DNA of 64,000 bases from Ajuga chamaepitys (lineage: Eukaryota > Streptophyta > Magnoliopsida > Lamiales > Lamiaceae): positions 5,411,501 to 5,475,500 of the forward strand of contig OY282506.1 of the NCBI GenBank assembly GCA_958295605.1, in the 5' to 3' direction. A model generated the notes under the pieces. That model had not been told where the DNA came from. It did no database searches and saw nothing but the letters and a program-made list of their open reading frames with translations. Shown here piece by piece: positions 1 through 12,204 of the stretch (positions are counted from its first letter, which is position 1; each line of letters starts with the position of its first letter). The position numbers were made by a program, and so were the translations under genes.

Positions 1-960
1 TTTTTTTGAGCAAAAATCTGATAGAAGAATCGAGGAATTATTACAATGGTTTAACGGATAAACACCGAATTAACATTCTGCTAACGTACGAAAATCGCGC
101 ACAATTCTAACAAATTTTTTATAACAGTTCGTCCAACAATGACCGAACAAGATAATATAGTTCGGCAGGTCATGACCAAACTTCTTACAAGCATTCGGTC
201 ATAAGCCACCATATAAGCGTTTTACAATGATCGTAACTGGCCGAAATTGTTACAATGGTTCGGCGGATATCCTACGAATTAATACGTGACTCATGTACGA
301 AAATCACCGAAAATTCTAACATTTTTTTTAATAGGTCGGTCAGCAATGACCAAATAAGTTAATTTAATTTGGCAAGAAATAACCAAACTGCTTACAACCG
401 TTCGGTCATAATCTACAGTGTTATTTTTTAAACTATGGTCCCTACTGAGCGAAATTATTACGACGTTCGGCATGTATCCACCGAATTAACGCGTAAGGAG
501 GTACGAAACCTAACGATAATTCTGACCATTATTAACTCTCGTTTATTAGACGATGAGTACTAACTAAATTTTTTACAATAGTTCGGCCAGTAATGACCAA
601 ACAAGATAATGTATATTGGCAAGTAGCAGACATAATTCTTACAACCATTCGGTCACAACCCGCCGTATAAATTTATACATCATGATCACGCAATTCAGAA
701 TTCAAATCTCGGAAAAAAAAATTATTTTCTACAAAGTAAACTTAAATTTTTACAAACGTTCAGTCATTACTGACCGAATAAGGTAATATGGTTCGGCAAG
801 TATCAGCCAGAATTCTTCTAATCGTTCGGTCATAACCCACCATATGCATTTATATATCATGATAAACGCAAGTCATAAATCTCGTCTCGAAAAACGCTGC
901 GTTTTACAAACAATCGTGAACTAAAGAAGATGAAAATATAGTTACGACTTATCTCGGTCG
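1..960. repeat. Degenerate tandem repeat, about 4.5 units of roughly 180-250 bp
   Basis: A block beginning GTTCGGTCA-like and followed by a TGACCGAAC-like inverted copy recurs at about 127, 334, 581 and 758. Each copy is followed by 'aataag/aagataat' text, a second 'ttcggcaagt' block, then 'cattcggtcataaccc'. A partial copy fills 1-126. Units are diverged by substitutions and small indels, so spacing varies (207, 247, 177 bp). Each unit can fold a short hairpin from its inverted GTTCGGTCA/TGACCGAAC halves. No open reading frame fits the repeat. It could be a local satellite or the subterminal part of an unidentified transposon; the array runs off the left edge. Confidence 0.75.
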
Positions 961-1063
961 TATCATTATGTTTCTCTTCATCCATGATTGATTTCTTCTT
1001 GGAATTATGAGTTCGTATGTGATTTGGTGTAATTAATTGATGAATTAGGGTTTCAATAAACAT

Positions 1064-1562
1064 TATTTATTATTTATTTAAGATTTAAATTGTATGGGGA
1101 GAAGTTTAACTTATTTTTCTACATAAATTATTTTTAATAAAAAAAAGAGATAAAAAAGGATATTTTAGTCTATTTATTAATGACTATTTTTGTCCAAAAA
1201 AAAAGGTGGTGTGAAGAGAGGATTTAGTGGTGTGAATAGAATCCCCCTTTGTTAATTTATTATCAATCCGGTCTCCATCACACCCAATTTGTTAAAGTAA
1301 ACATGCCCTCAGTAGATTAAGGGATCAAATCCTAATAAAACACACTCATTAACTCCTCCAGTCAGGTTTGGCTCTGTACTCCCCAACCTTAAGTAAACCC
1401 ACAGTAATCAATAATTTATTATTTTCCATCAACATCAAAGAAACATAGATATTTGCAAATATTTATTGCACAACGAAATTTTACCAGACTGAGTTATTTG
1501 TTGCTACAAAACAACGAATTTTGAGAAACAATGCAATTATGTGCATATGCACAATCTCATTC
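1064..1562. other. Intergenic/3' flank of the BPA1-like gene
   Basis: AT-rich sequence with poly-A runs between the tandem repeat and the stop codon of the minus-strand gene. The last 150 bases or so (about 1400-1562) probably hold that gene's 3'UTR and polyadenylation region. I see no other gene here. Confidence 0.5.
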
Positions 1563-3476
1563 TCATTTTCCAGCATGATGTCTATTCCCTAAATCGGCGG
1601 CAGCCTTAGCCGCGCGATCCAGAACACCTGAAACCCAGAGCGCCCCATGGGCAAAATAGCTGCTGTTAACTACAGCAGTGGCAGCAGCTACTGCAGTTTT
1701 GCCCGTGAATGATGCCGCTGACTTGGTCACGTCATAAACATGGTACTTGTCGTCTACAGATTTGACGGCCTCCATTCCTGAATTGATTTTATCAGTGAGT
1801 CCAATTCTTTTGCTGAGTTCAGCAACCTTGGCTGCTGCAGTGGATGATACGTGATAGGATTCGTCAAAAGCTTTGGCTTTCAACACTGCATCTTTACTCA
1901 GAACGTAACCCTTGGAAATCATGGTTTGGACAACCTGTTGCACCACCGTCACAGCTTCTCCGGGAGTGGAAACGAATTGGTCCGAGTGCGTGGTCTATAA
2001 GGAAGATATAGGATGAAATACAGGATAACTAATTTACAATTAGGAGTAATTCAAAGATGTTATACTGTAGTATGGGCAAGAACGGTAAAGATGTCGATAA
2101 ATTCTCGTAACTAGTGGGTAAGAAGGAAAACGCATATGTCCCACCAAGGCACTAGACCCAGTATCTCGCCCGACTAGCATCTAGTGTCTTTTAGAACAAT
2201 AAAAATAAGTACTTATGCGGAAGAAGTATCTACCATTCACTTTCATCTCTATACAATTTTGATGGAGTAGGTGAACGGGCAATGAGTCGAGGACATAAAA
2301 CCAAAATGATTGTTGCAAATTTTTTGAAGGAAGGAATTTGCATTGCAATATATTTCAGTAAATGCACTGCAATTTTAAATAGTAAAAGAAGATTCACCTT
2401 TCAGAAATACGACGACGACAGATGTTGCAAGAACTCAACGTAATTCAATATCAAACTTGAAGCAGAATGAGAAACAATGCATACCATTGAGTATGTACCA
2501 GTCTCTGCCCCCGTAAAATCAACAAGATATGGAGAAGGATCAACATTATAGGTTCCACAACTAGATATCGATACTGGCTGACCAGCAATCACAGATCCCT
2601 GATATCACATGACGAGAACCATTGAAACATTAAAAGGATAAGTTTTGCGAGAATATGTGGGTAAGCTTGCTGCGAACAAAAACAGGCAGCATGAAATGGT
2701 ATCCTCAGATTTCTAATATAAATATGAAAACTGGACTTTTAACTCATCCAAGGTTCCAAAGTTACAAGTAGCTTATATGAACATGATCACACGATAGCAA
2801 AAGAAAGTCGGTTTTGTATATGTCAGATAAATGATGTCTGACATATAAAAGAGTTAATAAGATGTTAAACCTCACTAAAAGAAATTATAAGACATCAAGA
2901 TACTTTCGGAAACAATGAAGTCTGAACTGAAAGTTCAGGCAAGGCAGAGCATAACAGAAACTTACAGTGAGAAAGAGAGCGATTTTCACAGAATACGCAT
3001 CCTCAAATTCGACCTCTGCTATGGAAATATCAGCACTCACTCTGCCATAAAAATAACCATCACTTGATTTGAACCAAAAAAATGGCCTGATACTGAAACT
3101 CGAAACCTAAGCCAAAGAACTCGAGGACAAATCAATACTCTAATATAGAAACAGTATAATTAAGTCCTAAATTTTGTGTTCCTAATTTGAACAAGCTTAA
3201 TTTCAGAATTCAAGCTAAGCTATTTGAGAAATTCAAGCTATAGTGAACTATTTCATGTCAACACGTTCCAAAATACTCCCCATATAAAATATCAAAACAT
3301 AGTCAAAACTTAAAACATGAAAAATGTTTAGCTAGAACCATAACCAATAACAATTTAACGTACCTGGTGATTTCCAAGTTTTTAATATTGCCACAATTGA
3401 GGAAGAACTCGTAAACGTCTTCCCAACGAGCTTCCGGTGAAAGCCCAATGACTTCAACCCTATATTGACCCTCCAT
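1563..3476 (-). CDS. BPA1-like RRM protein (binding partner of ACD11 family), 4 coding exons, 244 aa
   Basis: Exons on the minus strand: 3364-3476, 2966-3041, 2485-2598 and 1563-1994, all with GT..AG introns (donors GTA/GTAAG/GTATG; acceptors GGCAG, ATCAG, TATAG). Phases join without a break to 735 nt (244 codons plus TGA). The N-terminal ~75 residues form an RRM: strand 1 YRVEVIGL, helix around WEDVYEFFLNCG, then IKNLEITR and IAEVEFEDAYS, with a weak RNP1. The C-terminal half has the family hallmarks KGYVLSKDAVLKAKAFDES, GLTDKI and VDDKYHVYD, then an Ala-rich amphipathic tail. Plant proteins of this family bind the ceramide-1-phosphate transfer protein ACD11 and moderate defence-related cell death; that role is inferred from the family. 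No frameshift or premature stop is visible, so it is probably functional. The start is the first ATG before the RRM. A 5'UTR intron is likely (acceptor near 3512, donor near 4164). Confidence 0.88.
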
Positions 3477-4164
3477 ATAAACTAGATGCTTCCTTGTGTC
3501 TAATCCTCAACCTATTCGAAAAGATGCATCGCGTTACAAATAAGAGACTTGCTAAATTAAGTGTGAGTCCATCTCCTCAAGAGCAGTAAAATGTTAAATA
3601 AGACGAAAAGGGATCAGTACGACAAATGCATGCAATCGTGATCCTAATAAGACTATCTAAAATTTTCTGTTTATTACATATTAGAATAAATTTTAGCTGA
3701 AATATGTGTAGCTCTGCCCCTAAATACAATTACAAGGTAAGATATGCACGCTAAGGGGAAACTTTTTCCGCATGCAACATACCAATCTCACTCATAATTA
3801 GATATATATATTTCGATTATCCACATAAATTTCTTCAATCAAACATACCAATCTATACACGTGTTCCTGAAGAATAAAATCTCATATACACACATCTTCA
3901 ATCTTCATCAAAGCAACATACTATGCCAAAGTGATGAACAATATCAGTGATCAGAAAATTTCGAAAAACCGATACACTCTCCAGATATTTTAGGAGAGGC
4001 GATTCTACAGAATGAAAACATCCCAACCACACAATTTCAGTGAACAGCAAAAAGAAATTGTCCAAGAGATATTTAACCATTTTCCTCTAAAATTATTCCA
4101 GAAATAACAACACAACATTATAAGAAGATCAGGAAATGGCGAGAGAGGAGAATTTATCGAGAAC

Positions 4165-4268
4165 CTGGTATCTAAACACGAATGGCGTCGAATTGCGGAT
4201 TCAGTGTGTGTACTGTGTGCGTTGATCGAAATGGAATACTGTTGCAGTATTCGCCTCGACTGTTTATA
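4165..4268 (-). promoter_or_regulatory. TATA box and 5'UTR exon of the BPA1-like gene
   Basis: On the minus strand TATAAACA lies at 4268-4261. The downstream ~100 bases are a CA-rich leader ending in a plausible donor (CCAG|GTTC at 4165/4164). An acceptor AATAG precedes 3511, upstream of the ATG at 3476. This predicts a transcription start near 4235 and a 5'UTR intron of about 650 bp. Splice sites and start are inferred. Confidence 0.5.
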
Positions 4269-4379
4269 GGGAGAAATCAGGTGCGACGCACGAGACGGCG
4301 CTCGCGTATGGACTAATAAGATTCTGACAAATCATATCTAGCCCGCAAATCAATGTTCTTTTATAAGAGGTCGGCCGTC

Positions 4380-5256
4380 GGGTCTTGGATCACGTCCATG
4401 CCAAAATTTGGATTGTATTGGATTAAATAAATAAAATATCCATTTTTATGGTAGGGTCAAAATTCAATTTTGTCCAATGAAAAAAGTGATATTCTTATTA
4501 TCAAAATTAGTTACTTCTTTTATACCTAAAATAACATTTGTATTCTTAATAAAGTATCACTTGAAACTTAGATGATTGGAGTTTACTTATTTTTTTAAGC
4601 TTATCATTTTTGTGTTAACTTATTATTTTGTGTAAGTTTTTTTTGTTGTAAACGTATTTTTGTGAGCAAAAAGTTAAAAAATACAGAGTGAGGGTTTTAT
4701 ATGAAATGGAGGACAAACTGAAATAGAAAAAGGAAAGGAAAACAACATGCACTTCCGGTCCATTTACTTTCCTAGATGATTTAAAATAGCGATATTTTAT
4801 CTAGTTAGTTATCTTTACGATACGAGATAAAATGTTAAAATCCGAATATACCTTAAACAATAATCTAGACACACCTCTTAGAATAGTTGACAAATACTTG
4901 GCATAATATTAGAAAAATTAAGTTTCTATCCCTCGCTTCTCCTTTCTTTCCTAAGTTAATTGTTAATAGAGACATGTAGGTAATATCACTCTTAATTATC
5001 CAAATATTCATATATCACATAATAAAATGTGGATAAGGATAATTAATATCTTTATCCAAATGTTATATATATCCTGTAAAATTATCTTATAAACTTACGT
5101 ATCTCTATTTGTCAAGATAAATTGAGCTAAAGGTGACTAAAATCAAAAGTAAATAAAAGTTATAAAGAAAAAAGAAAGAAATAGAAGGAACACATTGCAC
5201 GAAGAGGTGGGAGGGAGAAGGGGAGAGGTGTAGGGGGTAGTACTTCAACTTATAGG
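4380..5256. other. Intergenic, no gene seen
   Basis: AT-rich DNA upstream of the BPA1-like promoter. A purine-rich patch (about 5160-5240) is the only compositional feature. No coding potential or clear transposon end recognised. Confidence 0.5.
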
Positions 5257-5794
5257 CAGGGGTGAAAATATCTCGAAATTTCTCCTTTTTAGCGATCTCG
5301 AAATGAACTTTGAATGTAGTAGATTTTTGTCAGAATCTCTTCGAACTTTCAGAGAAATTTCTCCAATTCAGGTATAATTTGTTGTAATTTCGTGAAAATT
5401 TTACCGAAATTTTGATGCAATTTTGGTGATTTTCAATTTTTTATTTTTAAAATGATTGAGATGATATGCTATTGACTCTACTTTGAACTAAAGACAGTAT
5501 TGAGCACATAAAAAAAAATATCTGACGAAAAACAACAATTTGTCGACATTTCTAATATGTATCATATTGTCAGACATCGTTTATATTGTTTAATATTTAT
5601 AAATTAGCTGTAAAAATTTACATTTATATCAATTTTTTTTTTATAAACATGTGCATTAAGTTAGTTATAACAATTTGTAAAATATCATCTTAATTTTTTA
5701 AAATTTTAATATATTTTTCAATTCTTTTAAAATTGCATCGATATTTTCATCGATATTCCGTAAAAATCGAAATTTTCGTAATTGCTCACCAGTG
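5257..5794. mobile_element. Possible hAT-like MITE (weak)
   Basis: The left end reads CAGGGGTGAAAATATCTCG and the right end, read on the minus strand, CACTGGTGAGCAATTACG. Both are followed by a CGAAATTT-like block, so the ends are loosely inverted. The flanking 8-mers (cttatagg and gtttgatg) do not match convincingly, so the insertion is not proven. Confidence 0.3.
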
Positions 5795-6439
5795 GTTTGA
5801 TGGCTTAGACGATTGGTTGGGTAACGGAAAAAGTGGAGTTAGTAAGTGTAGGAGTAAATTAGTCCATACAACTAAAATATGGATAAAAGACAAGTTAACT
5901 ATATCTTTTGTCACAAAAGATGGTTACTATTTTTTTTTTTTTTTTTTAGGGTAAAAATTGAGTGTGTAAATGGTTATATTCCCACTTGTTCTCATTTTCA
6001 CTTTTGGGTTGGATTAAATAAATAAAAAAAAAATTGAATTTATCTGCACGTTCAATCATGGACGAGGTAGAATTAGCAAATTGGTGGATAAATTAAAATT
6101 AGCTATATTTATGCAACTTGGAAAATCCTTTAATAATAATTTTTTTATACATCTTCTAGAAACTAAATACAGAAGATAAAGAACCCTAAAAAATTAAAGA
6201 AATAAAGGTACAGAAGATAAAGAGGAGTTACGCATATTATATTTAAATTGTTGTATTTTTCTATTCTAGTTACTAGAATTTTTCGATCGAAATGCACTAC
6301 TTGAAATAAATTTATTTATAAATTAAAAAAATAAATTATCGTATTAAATAAACGGGCTTGGGTAACAGTCGGCCTGAAATATGAGCTAAAAGAAATCATC
6401 ACTAGTCTTATTTCTCAATTAGCTCCCCATCTTTGATGA
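5795..6439. other. Intergenic, no gene seen
   Basis: AT-rich sequence with a T15-17 run near 5931-5948. No coding signal or transposon end recognised. It joins the truncated 3' side of the old gypsy element at about 6440. Confidence 0.4.
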
Positions 6440-8351
6440 AAATAATGAAGAAGATGATGAGAAATACTTAGGTGGGCAGGCTTACAACAAGCCGAGGGTC
6501 AGAGATATCTCATCGTGCTGCATGATGTAATGTTCACCCCTAAATAGAGTGTTAGCATGTTCAATGCGAATTTGTTCATTCCTCCTTCTACAGAGTGCTA
6601 TAGGAAATGGAATATGAGATATGTATTTGGGGTCATCCTCGATTATCATCCTTTTTGGCGATGTAAACTCAAAGATGATTTCCTCTTCTTGGTTTTGCTC
6701 AATCCCGTCTTCGGATGCCAATGGCTTTTGGCTCTCATGTTCAGTTTCATCCGTTGAATAGACAACATTGCACTTTCCCCTTGGATTGACTATAGGGTCA
6801 CTCGGAAATTTCCTCTGCTTATGTTGTGATCCTATGAGTTGTATCAATTGAGTCACATTGACTGCAACCTCCTTAATATCCGCCCCTTGACTAGTCACCC
6901 GTTTGTTCAACTCAATGATTTTGCTTTCCATCTTTCTCTCTAATTGAACTAACTTGTCGTCATATTTGGCAAGATGTGACTTTATTAACTCCTCTTGAGT
7001 TGAATTTTTTTCACCATGAATCATGCTATTTGTGACGGCAAATCTCGGTGGCGGTTGAAGTGAACTATTGGGATTGGCATAAGAGAAGTTCGGATGGTTC
7101 CAATTACCTTGTGACTACCGATTGTATCACTGTTGATTGCCTTGGAAGTTGTTGAGTTTATTTCATTGACAAACTTGACTTTATCAACTCCTTCCTGTTG
7201 GGCTAGTGTCAGATTAGTTAACAAGCTTACTTGATTTGTTAAAGCTGCCAGTTGAGAAGTAATCGTCTCGTTTGGCCCAGAGTCGGTAATGCTTGCCACT
7301 TTTCTAAGCTGATTTCTCTCGTTTGGCCATTGATAACTCGTCTGGGCCATTGAATCCAAAATAGAAAATGCAACACTTCTCTCCAATAAACTACCCCTTG
7401 TTGCTGCATCTACCTGGTCTCTTACGCAAGTAACCCATTATAGAATTTACAAACCTACTGCTTCTTCGTAAACCTATGTTGAGGGTAACTCCGGAGAAGA
7501 TCCCGAAATATCTCCCAAGCCTTGCGAAACGGCTCTCCATCTTGCTGCCTAAATTGGTTGATCTTATTCTACTGATCTAATATCCTACTCAATTGAAATA
7601 TTTTAATAAAAACATCGTGCTCAAATCTTCCGACGTAGTAACATCCTCCAATTAATTGAACCACTGGAATGCTCTATCCCTCAACGAGAATGGGAACAAC
7701 CTCCACTTAACTTGCTCGTGTGGCACATGATTGATCTTTATCATCTCAAACAGTCTATGAAATTTATACAGATGAACATTGGGGTCCTCCTGTGCTCCTC
7801 CACCAAATTGATTCTGATGTACTATGTTAATCAATGCCGGCTCCAATTCAAAGCTATTAGCATTCAGCGGTGGTGGTTGGACTCCTCTGGCGGTCTAATT
7901 TGGTAAAGTTTGAAGACAATCACTTATCGGTGTCACGTCTTCGTGAGCTTGCAATTGTTGATGTTGTGGTGGTTGTTGCTATAAAGCAGTCACTCTATTA
8001 TCAAAAGAAATCATCATCTCGAATAGTCTCTGGATCACCTGCTCTGGAGTCAAGTCTTATGGTAGGTCAACCATCTCTTATGCCAACATTTTCTTTACTT
8101 TATTTCTTTAAGCAGTCGCTTCAATTAATTAAAGGGGATAAGTTGTGCTTTCCCTTTTGACATAGTATGCATGCACTACCTGGAAACAAAGATAAAGAAC
8201 TCGGAGTAACAAGGAAAAAAAACTAAAACAAAACAAAAATAAATAACTGAAAGTAAACTGCAGAAATTAATGTCCAGTCTAGTGTCGTCCTATTTATAAG
8301 AATAGAAACTTAAGAAGCAATAACCAGTCCCCGGCAACAGCGCAAAAAAAT
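6440..8351 (-). pseudogene. Decayed gag region of an old Athila-type Ty3/gypsy element (element E2)
   Basis: Read from the primer site towards lower coordinates, the minus strand carries a Retrotrans_gag-like core at 7652-7846 (NQFGGGAQEDPNVHLYKF ... WRLFPFSLRDRAFQWF) and gag C-terminal pieces at 7021-7386 and 6482-7024 (TSQLAALTNQVSLLTNLTLA; KYDDKLVQLERKMESKI; PKYISHIPFPIALCRRRNEQ). These match, block for block, the gag of the plus-strand element at 10383-12200, so the two are related families. Frames are broken by stops and indels. Sequence beyond the gag C-terminus is missing: no protease, pol or 3' LTR is found before 6440, so the element is 3'-truncated. Its 5' LTR is split by the insertion of E1. 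Confidence 0.85.
8328..8345 (-). other. Primer-binding site of E2, tRNA-Asp type
   Basis: The plus strand reads tccccggcaacagcgcaa, matching the 3' end of plant tRNA-Asp (TCCCCGGCAACGGCGCCA) at 16 of 18 positions. The minus strand is therefore a primer site six bases inside the E2 LTR end (CA at 8353-8352). This fixes element orientation as minus. Confidence 0.8.
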
Positions 8352-8875
8352 TGATCGCATTATTTCTAATCTAGTACCCAAGTCTACGGTGCTACTGTAG
8401 CTAGTAATAGTAGTCAAGGTCGATCCCACCGAGACTGATTGTAATGCGTACTTCGGTACTCCGATTATGTTAAGACTATCCTAACTACACTCTAGGTTGG
8501 TGAAGATTTTTGTAACTCTAAAACTAAAACTCAAACGCATAAAAGAACTAATAAGTTAAAGAATCAATCGGAAAGTAGATAATCAAGTAAACAGGGTAAA
8601 TTTCGATGGATAAAGATGTAATAAATTTCAATTATGAACTCTTATGTAAGATCAAGCTAAACCTGTAGACTTTTAAACCAATTATGTTGTTTATTAGGTG
8701 GCGCTACTCTATATCAACCCTACTCCCAAAGCGGCTAATGTGTAGAACAAGTAAGGATAGCCATTCTCCCGAGTCGACCAAACTTAAAAGACTCCCAAGG
8801 GTTCCTTAAGCCAATGTCTGTGCAAGCCCTCACTTCTCTCGGACAAGATTCGTACCTATGTTATATGCTTGTATG
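8352..8875 (-). repeat. E2 5' LTR, inner part (split)
   Basis: On the minus strand the segment ends in GATCA next to the primer site and contains the Athila-type LTR tail (GTGGGATCGACCTTGACTA ... ). The remainder of this LTR lies at 18805-19857. The split comes from insertion of E1 with duplication of GTATG. Total reconstructed LTR length is about 1.57 kb. Confidence 0.8.
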
Positions 8876-10221
8876 TGATACAAGTTAATTATGCATGTGT
8901 TTAGGTCGATTTAAGATTATATTTGGTAACATTTACATGCATATTTGATCGAGAGCTGTGTAGATTTGTTATACGTGGACCATTTAACGTGTTTGACTTA
9001 TTTTTAAGGTATGCTGAGCATTTCAGGATTAAAAAAGTCGTGGTTTACGACTATCGAACGAAGGAACAAGTAAAAAGAGAGGAAAAACCAACTTGAAGCG
9101 GCCCGAACCGATCTGGAGTGAACCGTCACGACCGCGACACACAAGCTTCGGGCCGCGACAAAACATTTGATTTTAAAGAAGTTTTCAGCACAAAGCAACA
9201 CGGCCACGAGGGATGCCTTGCGCGGTGGCGACAAAAGGGTGTCAATGCTGAATTCCATAATGCTGGACGCGACCGTGCTACAGCCTGACTCGGTTGCACC
9301 AGAAGTTCTTTCTAAAGCAAATCTGGGTTTTTATGGGATTCTTATCCTAATCGCTTAAGGATTTCGACCCCAACTTATAAATAGAGACTTAGCTCGAGTT
9401 TTCAAGGGAGATTAGACATAGTACCATCTCATACTTTTTACATTGAAGTAGAAGATGTGAGAGCGAGAAGATGAAGATCGACGAGCCGACTATCGGGTTT
9501 AATTATTCTGTGTTTATTTTCAAGTTCTTGACAATGTTTTCCTTGAATTCCTATTTAGATTTGTTAGTAGACATGAGTAGCTAAACTACTCGTATCCTAG
9601 GATTAGAAAGTGGGGTTTTACAACAATGTTGATTTAATTGCATAATTTATTGATTCCAGATGTTTTTATCTATCTATGTGTTTGGTTTAACCTTTATAAT
9701 TGAATTTCATCTAGAAAATTAGGTTTAATTGCTTGTTTAATAGTTCCTCTTCGAAAGAAGTGAATTGTTAATAAACGACAACAAATAGCGCGATTATCTA
9801 TGATCGTGTAGGCAAAGGTTAAGGGGAAGTTAGGAGTTGTTAAGATTAATTGACTCGAGGGAGTAATTATCTTAATCAATCTACGACTTAGTCGCTTCGA
9901 GACAAGGGTTAGGTCAATTAAGTGCAACCTAATAGATAATAAACTGGTTAAATTAGTGATTAATCATCATTAGCATAATTCTGAAATCAAAATCCTAGGA
10001 TACACTCTCATTGATTGGAATCAATTTTATTTAGTAATTTAGTTTATTCATACATGCAAGTTAGTTTAATAAAATCATTGACCAATTCTAGTGTCTAGTT
10101 AGGATAATCCTAGACAATTAGGGTATTAAACTACATTAACTTGTTCTCTGTGGATCGACCTTGACTATACATCTACACCCGTACACTTGCGGTAATTAAG
10201 AGTTAGAAAATAGGCTTGTCA
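8876..10221 (+). repeat. E1 5' LTR (1346 bp)
   Basis: Starts TGATACAAG, ends TTGTCA directly before the primer site. It carries a TATA box (TATAAATAG, 9376-9384). GC-rich patches near 9100-9300 contain several copies of a GACCGCGA/TCGCGACC-type word. Confidence 0.9.
9376..9384 (+). promoter_or_regulatory. LTR TATA box of E1
   Basis: TATAAATAG in a GC-moderate context within the 5' LTR. The same sequence is conserved in the 3' LTR at 17977-17985, as expected of the retrotransposon promoter. Confidence 0.65.
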
Positions 10222-10227
10222 AGTTTT

Positions 10228-10245
10228 TGACGCCGTTGCCGGGGA
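10228..10245 (+). other. E1 primer-binding site (tRNA-Asp)
   Basis: tgacgccgttgccgggga is complementary to the 3' end of plant tRNA-Asp at 17 of 18 positions (consensus TGGCGCC...). It begins six bases after the LTR end. Athila and Tat elements characteristically use this primer. Confidence 0.88.
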
Positions 10246-10382
10246 ATAGGTTAAGCGTCTTAATTTTTATCCTGAGTAATAGGAGGATACTAGACTAGAC
10301 TTTATTTTTCTGCAATTTTGATTTTGTTATTTAATTTTTGTATTACGTGGTATTTCTTTTTGGTGGTGTTTTTAGGTTTTGC

Positions 10383-12200
10383 ATGCAAACCAGATCAAAA
10401 GGAAAAGAACATCTTGTGCCTTTAGATCCTTAGATTGAGGCGACTGCCCTTGGACACCAAACGAGAAGAAACCACATGGTCGAGATGGATAACGCTCCGC
10501 AGAATCTGAACCAAGGGGAAGCATTGAGTCGGATACTGGGGGACTTAGCCAATCTGGATGACGGAGTTACTAATCTGCAGCAACAACAACCACCATCACA
10601 GCAACAAAGACATGCTCAGATCAGACAAGATGAGTTAAATGAGGACGACACACCCATAAGTGATTGTCTTCACCCTACGCCAAATCAGCAGTTCGGAGGA
10701 GTGCAACCACCGCCACTGAATGCTAATAGCTTCGAGTTGAAGCCCGCTCTAATAGGCATTGTTCAGCAGAATCAGTTTGGTGGGAGTGCACTAGAAGACA
10801 CGAATGTGCATCTGAATAAGTTCCGCAGGTTGGCTCAAGATAAATCATGTGCCACCCGAGCAAGCAAAAATGAGGTTGTTCCCGTTCTCATTGAAAGACA
10901 GAGCACTTCAGTGGTATAATTTGCTAGATGATGTCACGGAATGGGAAGACTTAAGCACGAGATTTCTATTGAAGTACTTTTCGCCGAGCAAGATGTTAGA
11001 TTTATAGAATAAGATCAATTAGTTTAGGCAAATGGACCAAGAACCATTCGGTGAACCATGGGAGCGATTCCGAGATCTTATCCGGAGTTGTCCCCAACAT
11101 AGGTTTTCAAAGAAGCAGCAAGTGTGTAAGTTTTACGATGGATTACTTGCTCCAACACGAAACCAAGTAGATGCAGCAGCAGGGGGTAGCTTAATGGGAA
11201 AAGAACGTCAAGGATGCATTCTCAGGTTTGGATGCATTAGCCAAAACTAGCTACCAGTGGCCGAATTAGAGGAATCAACCAAGAAAAGTGGCTAGTGTTA
11301 TAGAAGTAGAGCCAAACGATACTATTACCTATCAGTTGTCAGCCTTGACTAACCAAGTAAGCCTGCTAACCAGTCTGACGTTAGCACAACACATTGATAC
11401 CTCAACACATCAATCATTCGGGACAGGAAGATGTTAAGAGATTAACTTCATAAATCAGAGAAACTTCAATAACTTCCAGAATAATCAGCCGAGGCACAAT
11501 CAGTATTCATTTAACCGGGATAATTAAAACTTCTCTTGTGGCAACACGAAAAATTCGCTTAATTCACTGCCAGGTTTTGCTTTTACAAACCATATGATCC
11601 ATGATGGCCAAAAGCCGACACAAGAGGAAATAGTACAATTATAGTTTGCTAAGTATGATGAAAAATTAGCTCAACTGGAGGGAAAGATGGATGGAAGATT
11701 TATTGAGCTAAACAAGCAAGTGACTCTAGTCAAGGAGCGGAGATCAAGCAGTCGGGAGAAAATATGAAAGAAATATCCAGCAACATAAGTCAGTTGATAA
11801 AGATTGTTGGGGCTCAACTTAAGCAGGGACAATTTCCCAACGACACCGTCATCAACCCAATGGAGCAATGTAATGCTATCCACTCAAGGGGCGAGAATGA
11901 ACAAGAGAGTCAAGAGCCATAATAAGCTGAAAAAGGGATTGAAGAAAACCAAGAGAGAAGTGGTCGAATATGAGTTAGCACCACCGAAAAGAAAAGAAGT
12001 CCCCGAGTACATACCTCACATTCCATTTCCTCAAGCAGCCATTAAAAAGAGGAATGAGCAACTCCCATCGAACAAGCTAAGCATTTGGAAGAACGTGAAG
12101 CTAAGAAGAAGTTGGCAAAGGAAGAACGAGCAGAGAAGAATTGATTATCAAGAGAGAAAGCGGAACATCAAAAGAAAGGAAGCAGCAACGACAAAGATAA
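10383..12200 (+). pseudogene. E1 gag, disrupted
   Basis: The reading frame opens at 10383 (MQTRSKGKEHLVPLDP) and meets a TAG at codon 17 (10431). It continues in frame through MVEMDNAPQNLNQGEALSRI (10476). Gag core text follows (NQFGGSALEDTNVHLNKF), then a frameshift near 10830 moves it to the frame reading VPPEQAKMRLFPFSLKDRAL, with more stops near 11005-11030. The C-terminal part (about 11640-12200) contains a coiled-coil-like segment and the PEYIPHIPFPQAAIKKRNEQ block shared with E2. It would package element RNA if intact; at least two stops and several frameshifts make that unlikely now. Confidence 0.82.
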
Positions 12201-12204
12201 GAAA

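Noticed and set aside
5733..5954. 73-codon plus-strand frame ending in poly-Phe
   Set aside because: No domain, runs into a poly-T tract and overlaps a possible MITE end; expected by chance.
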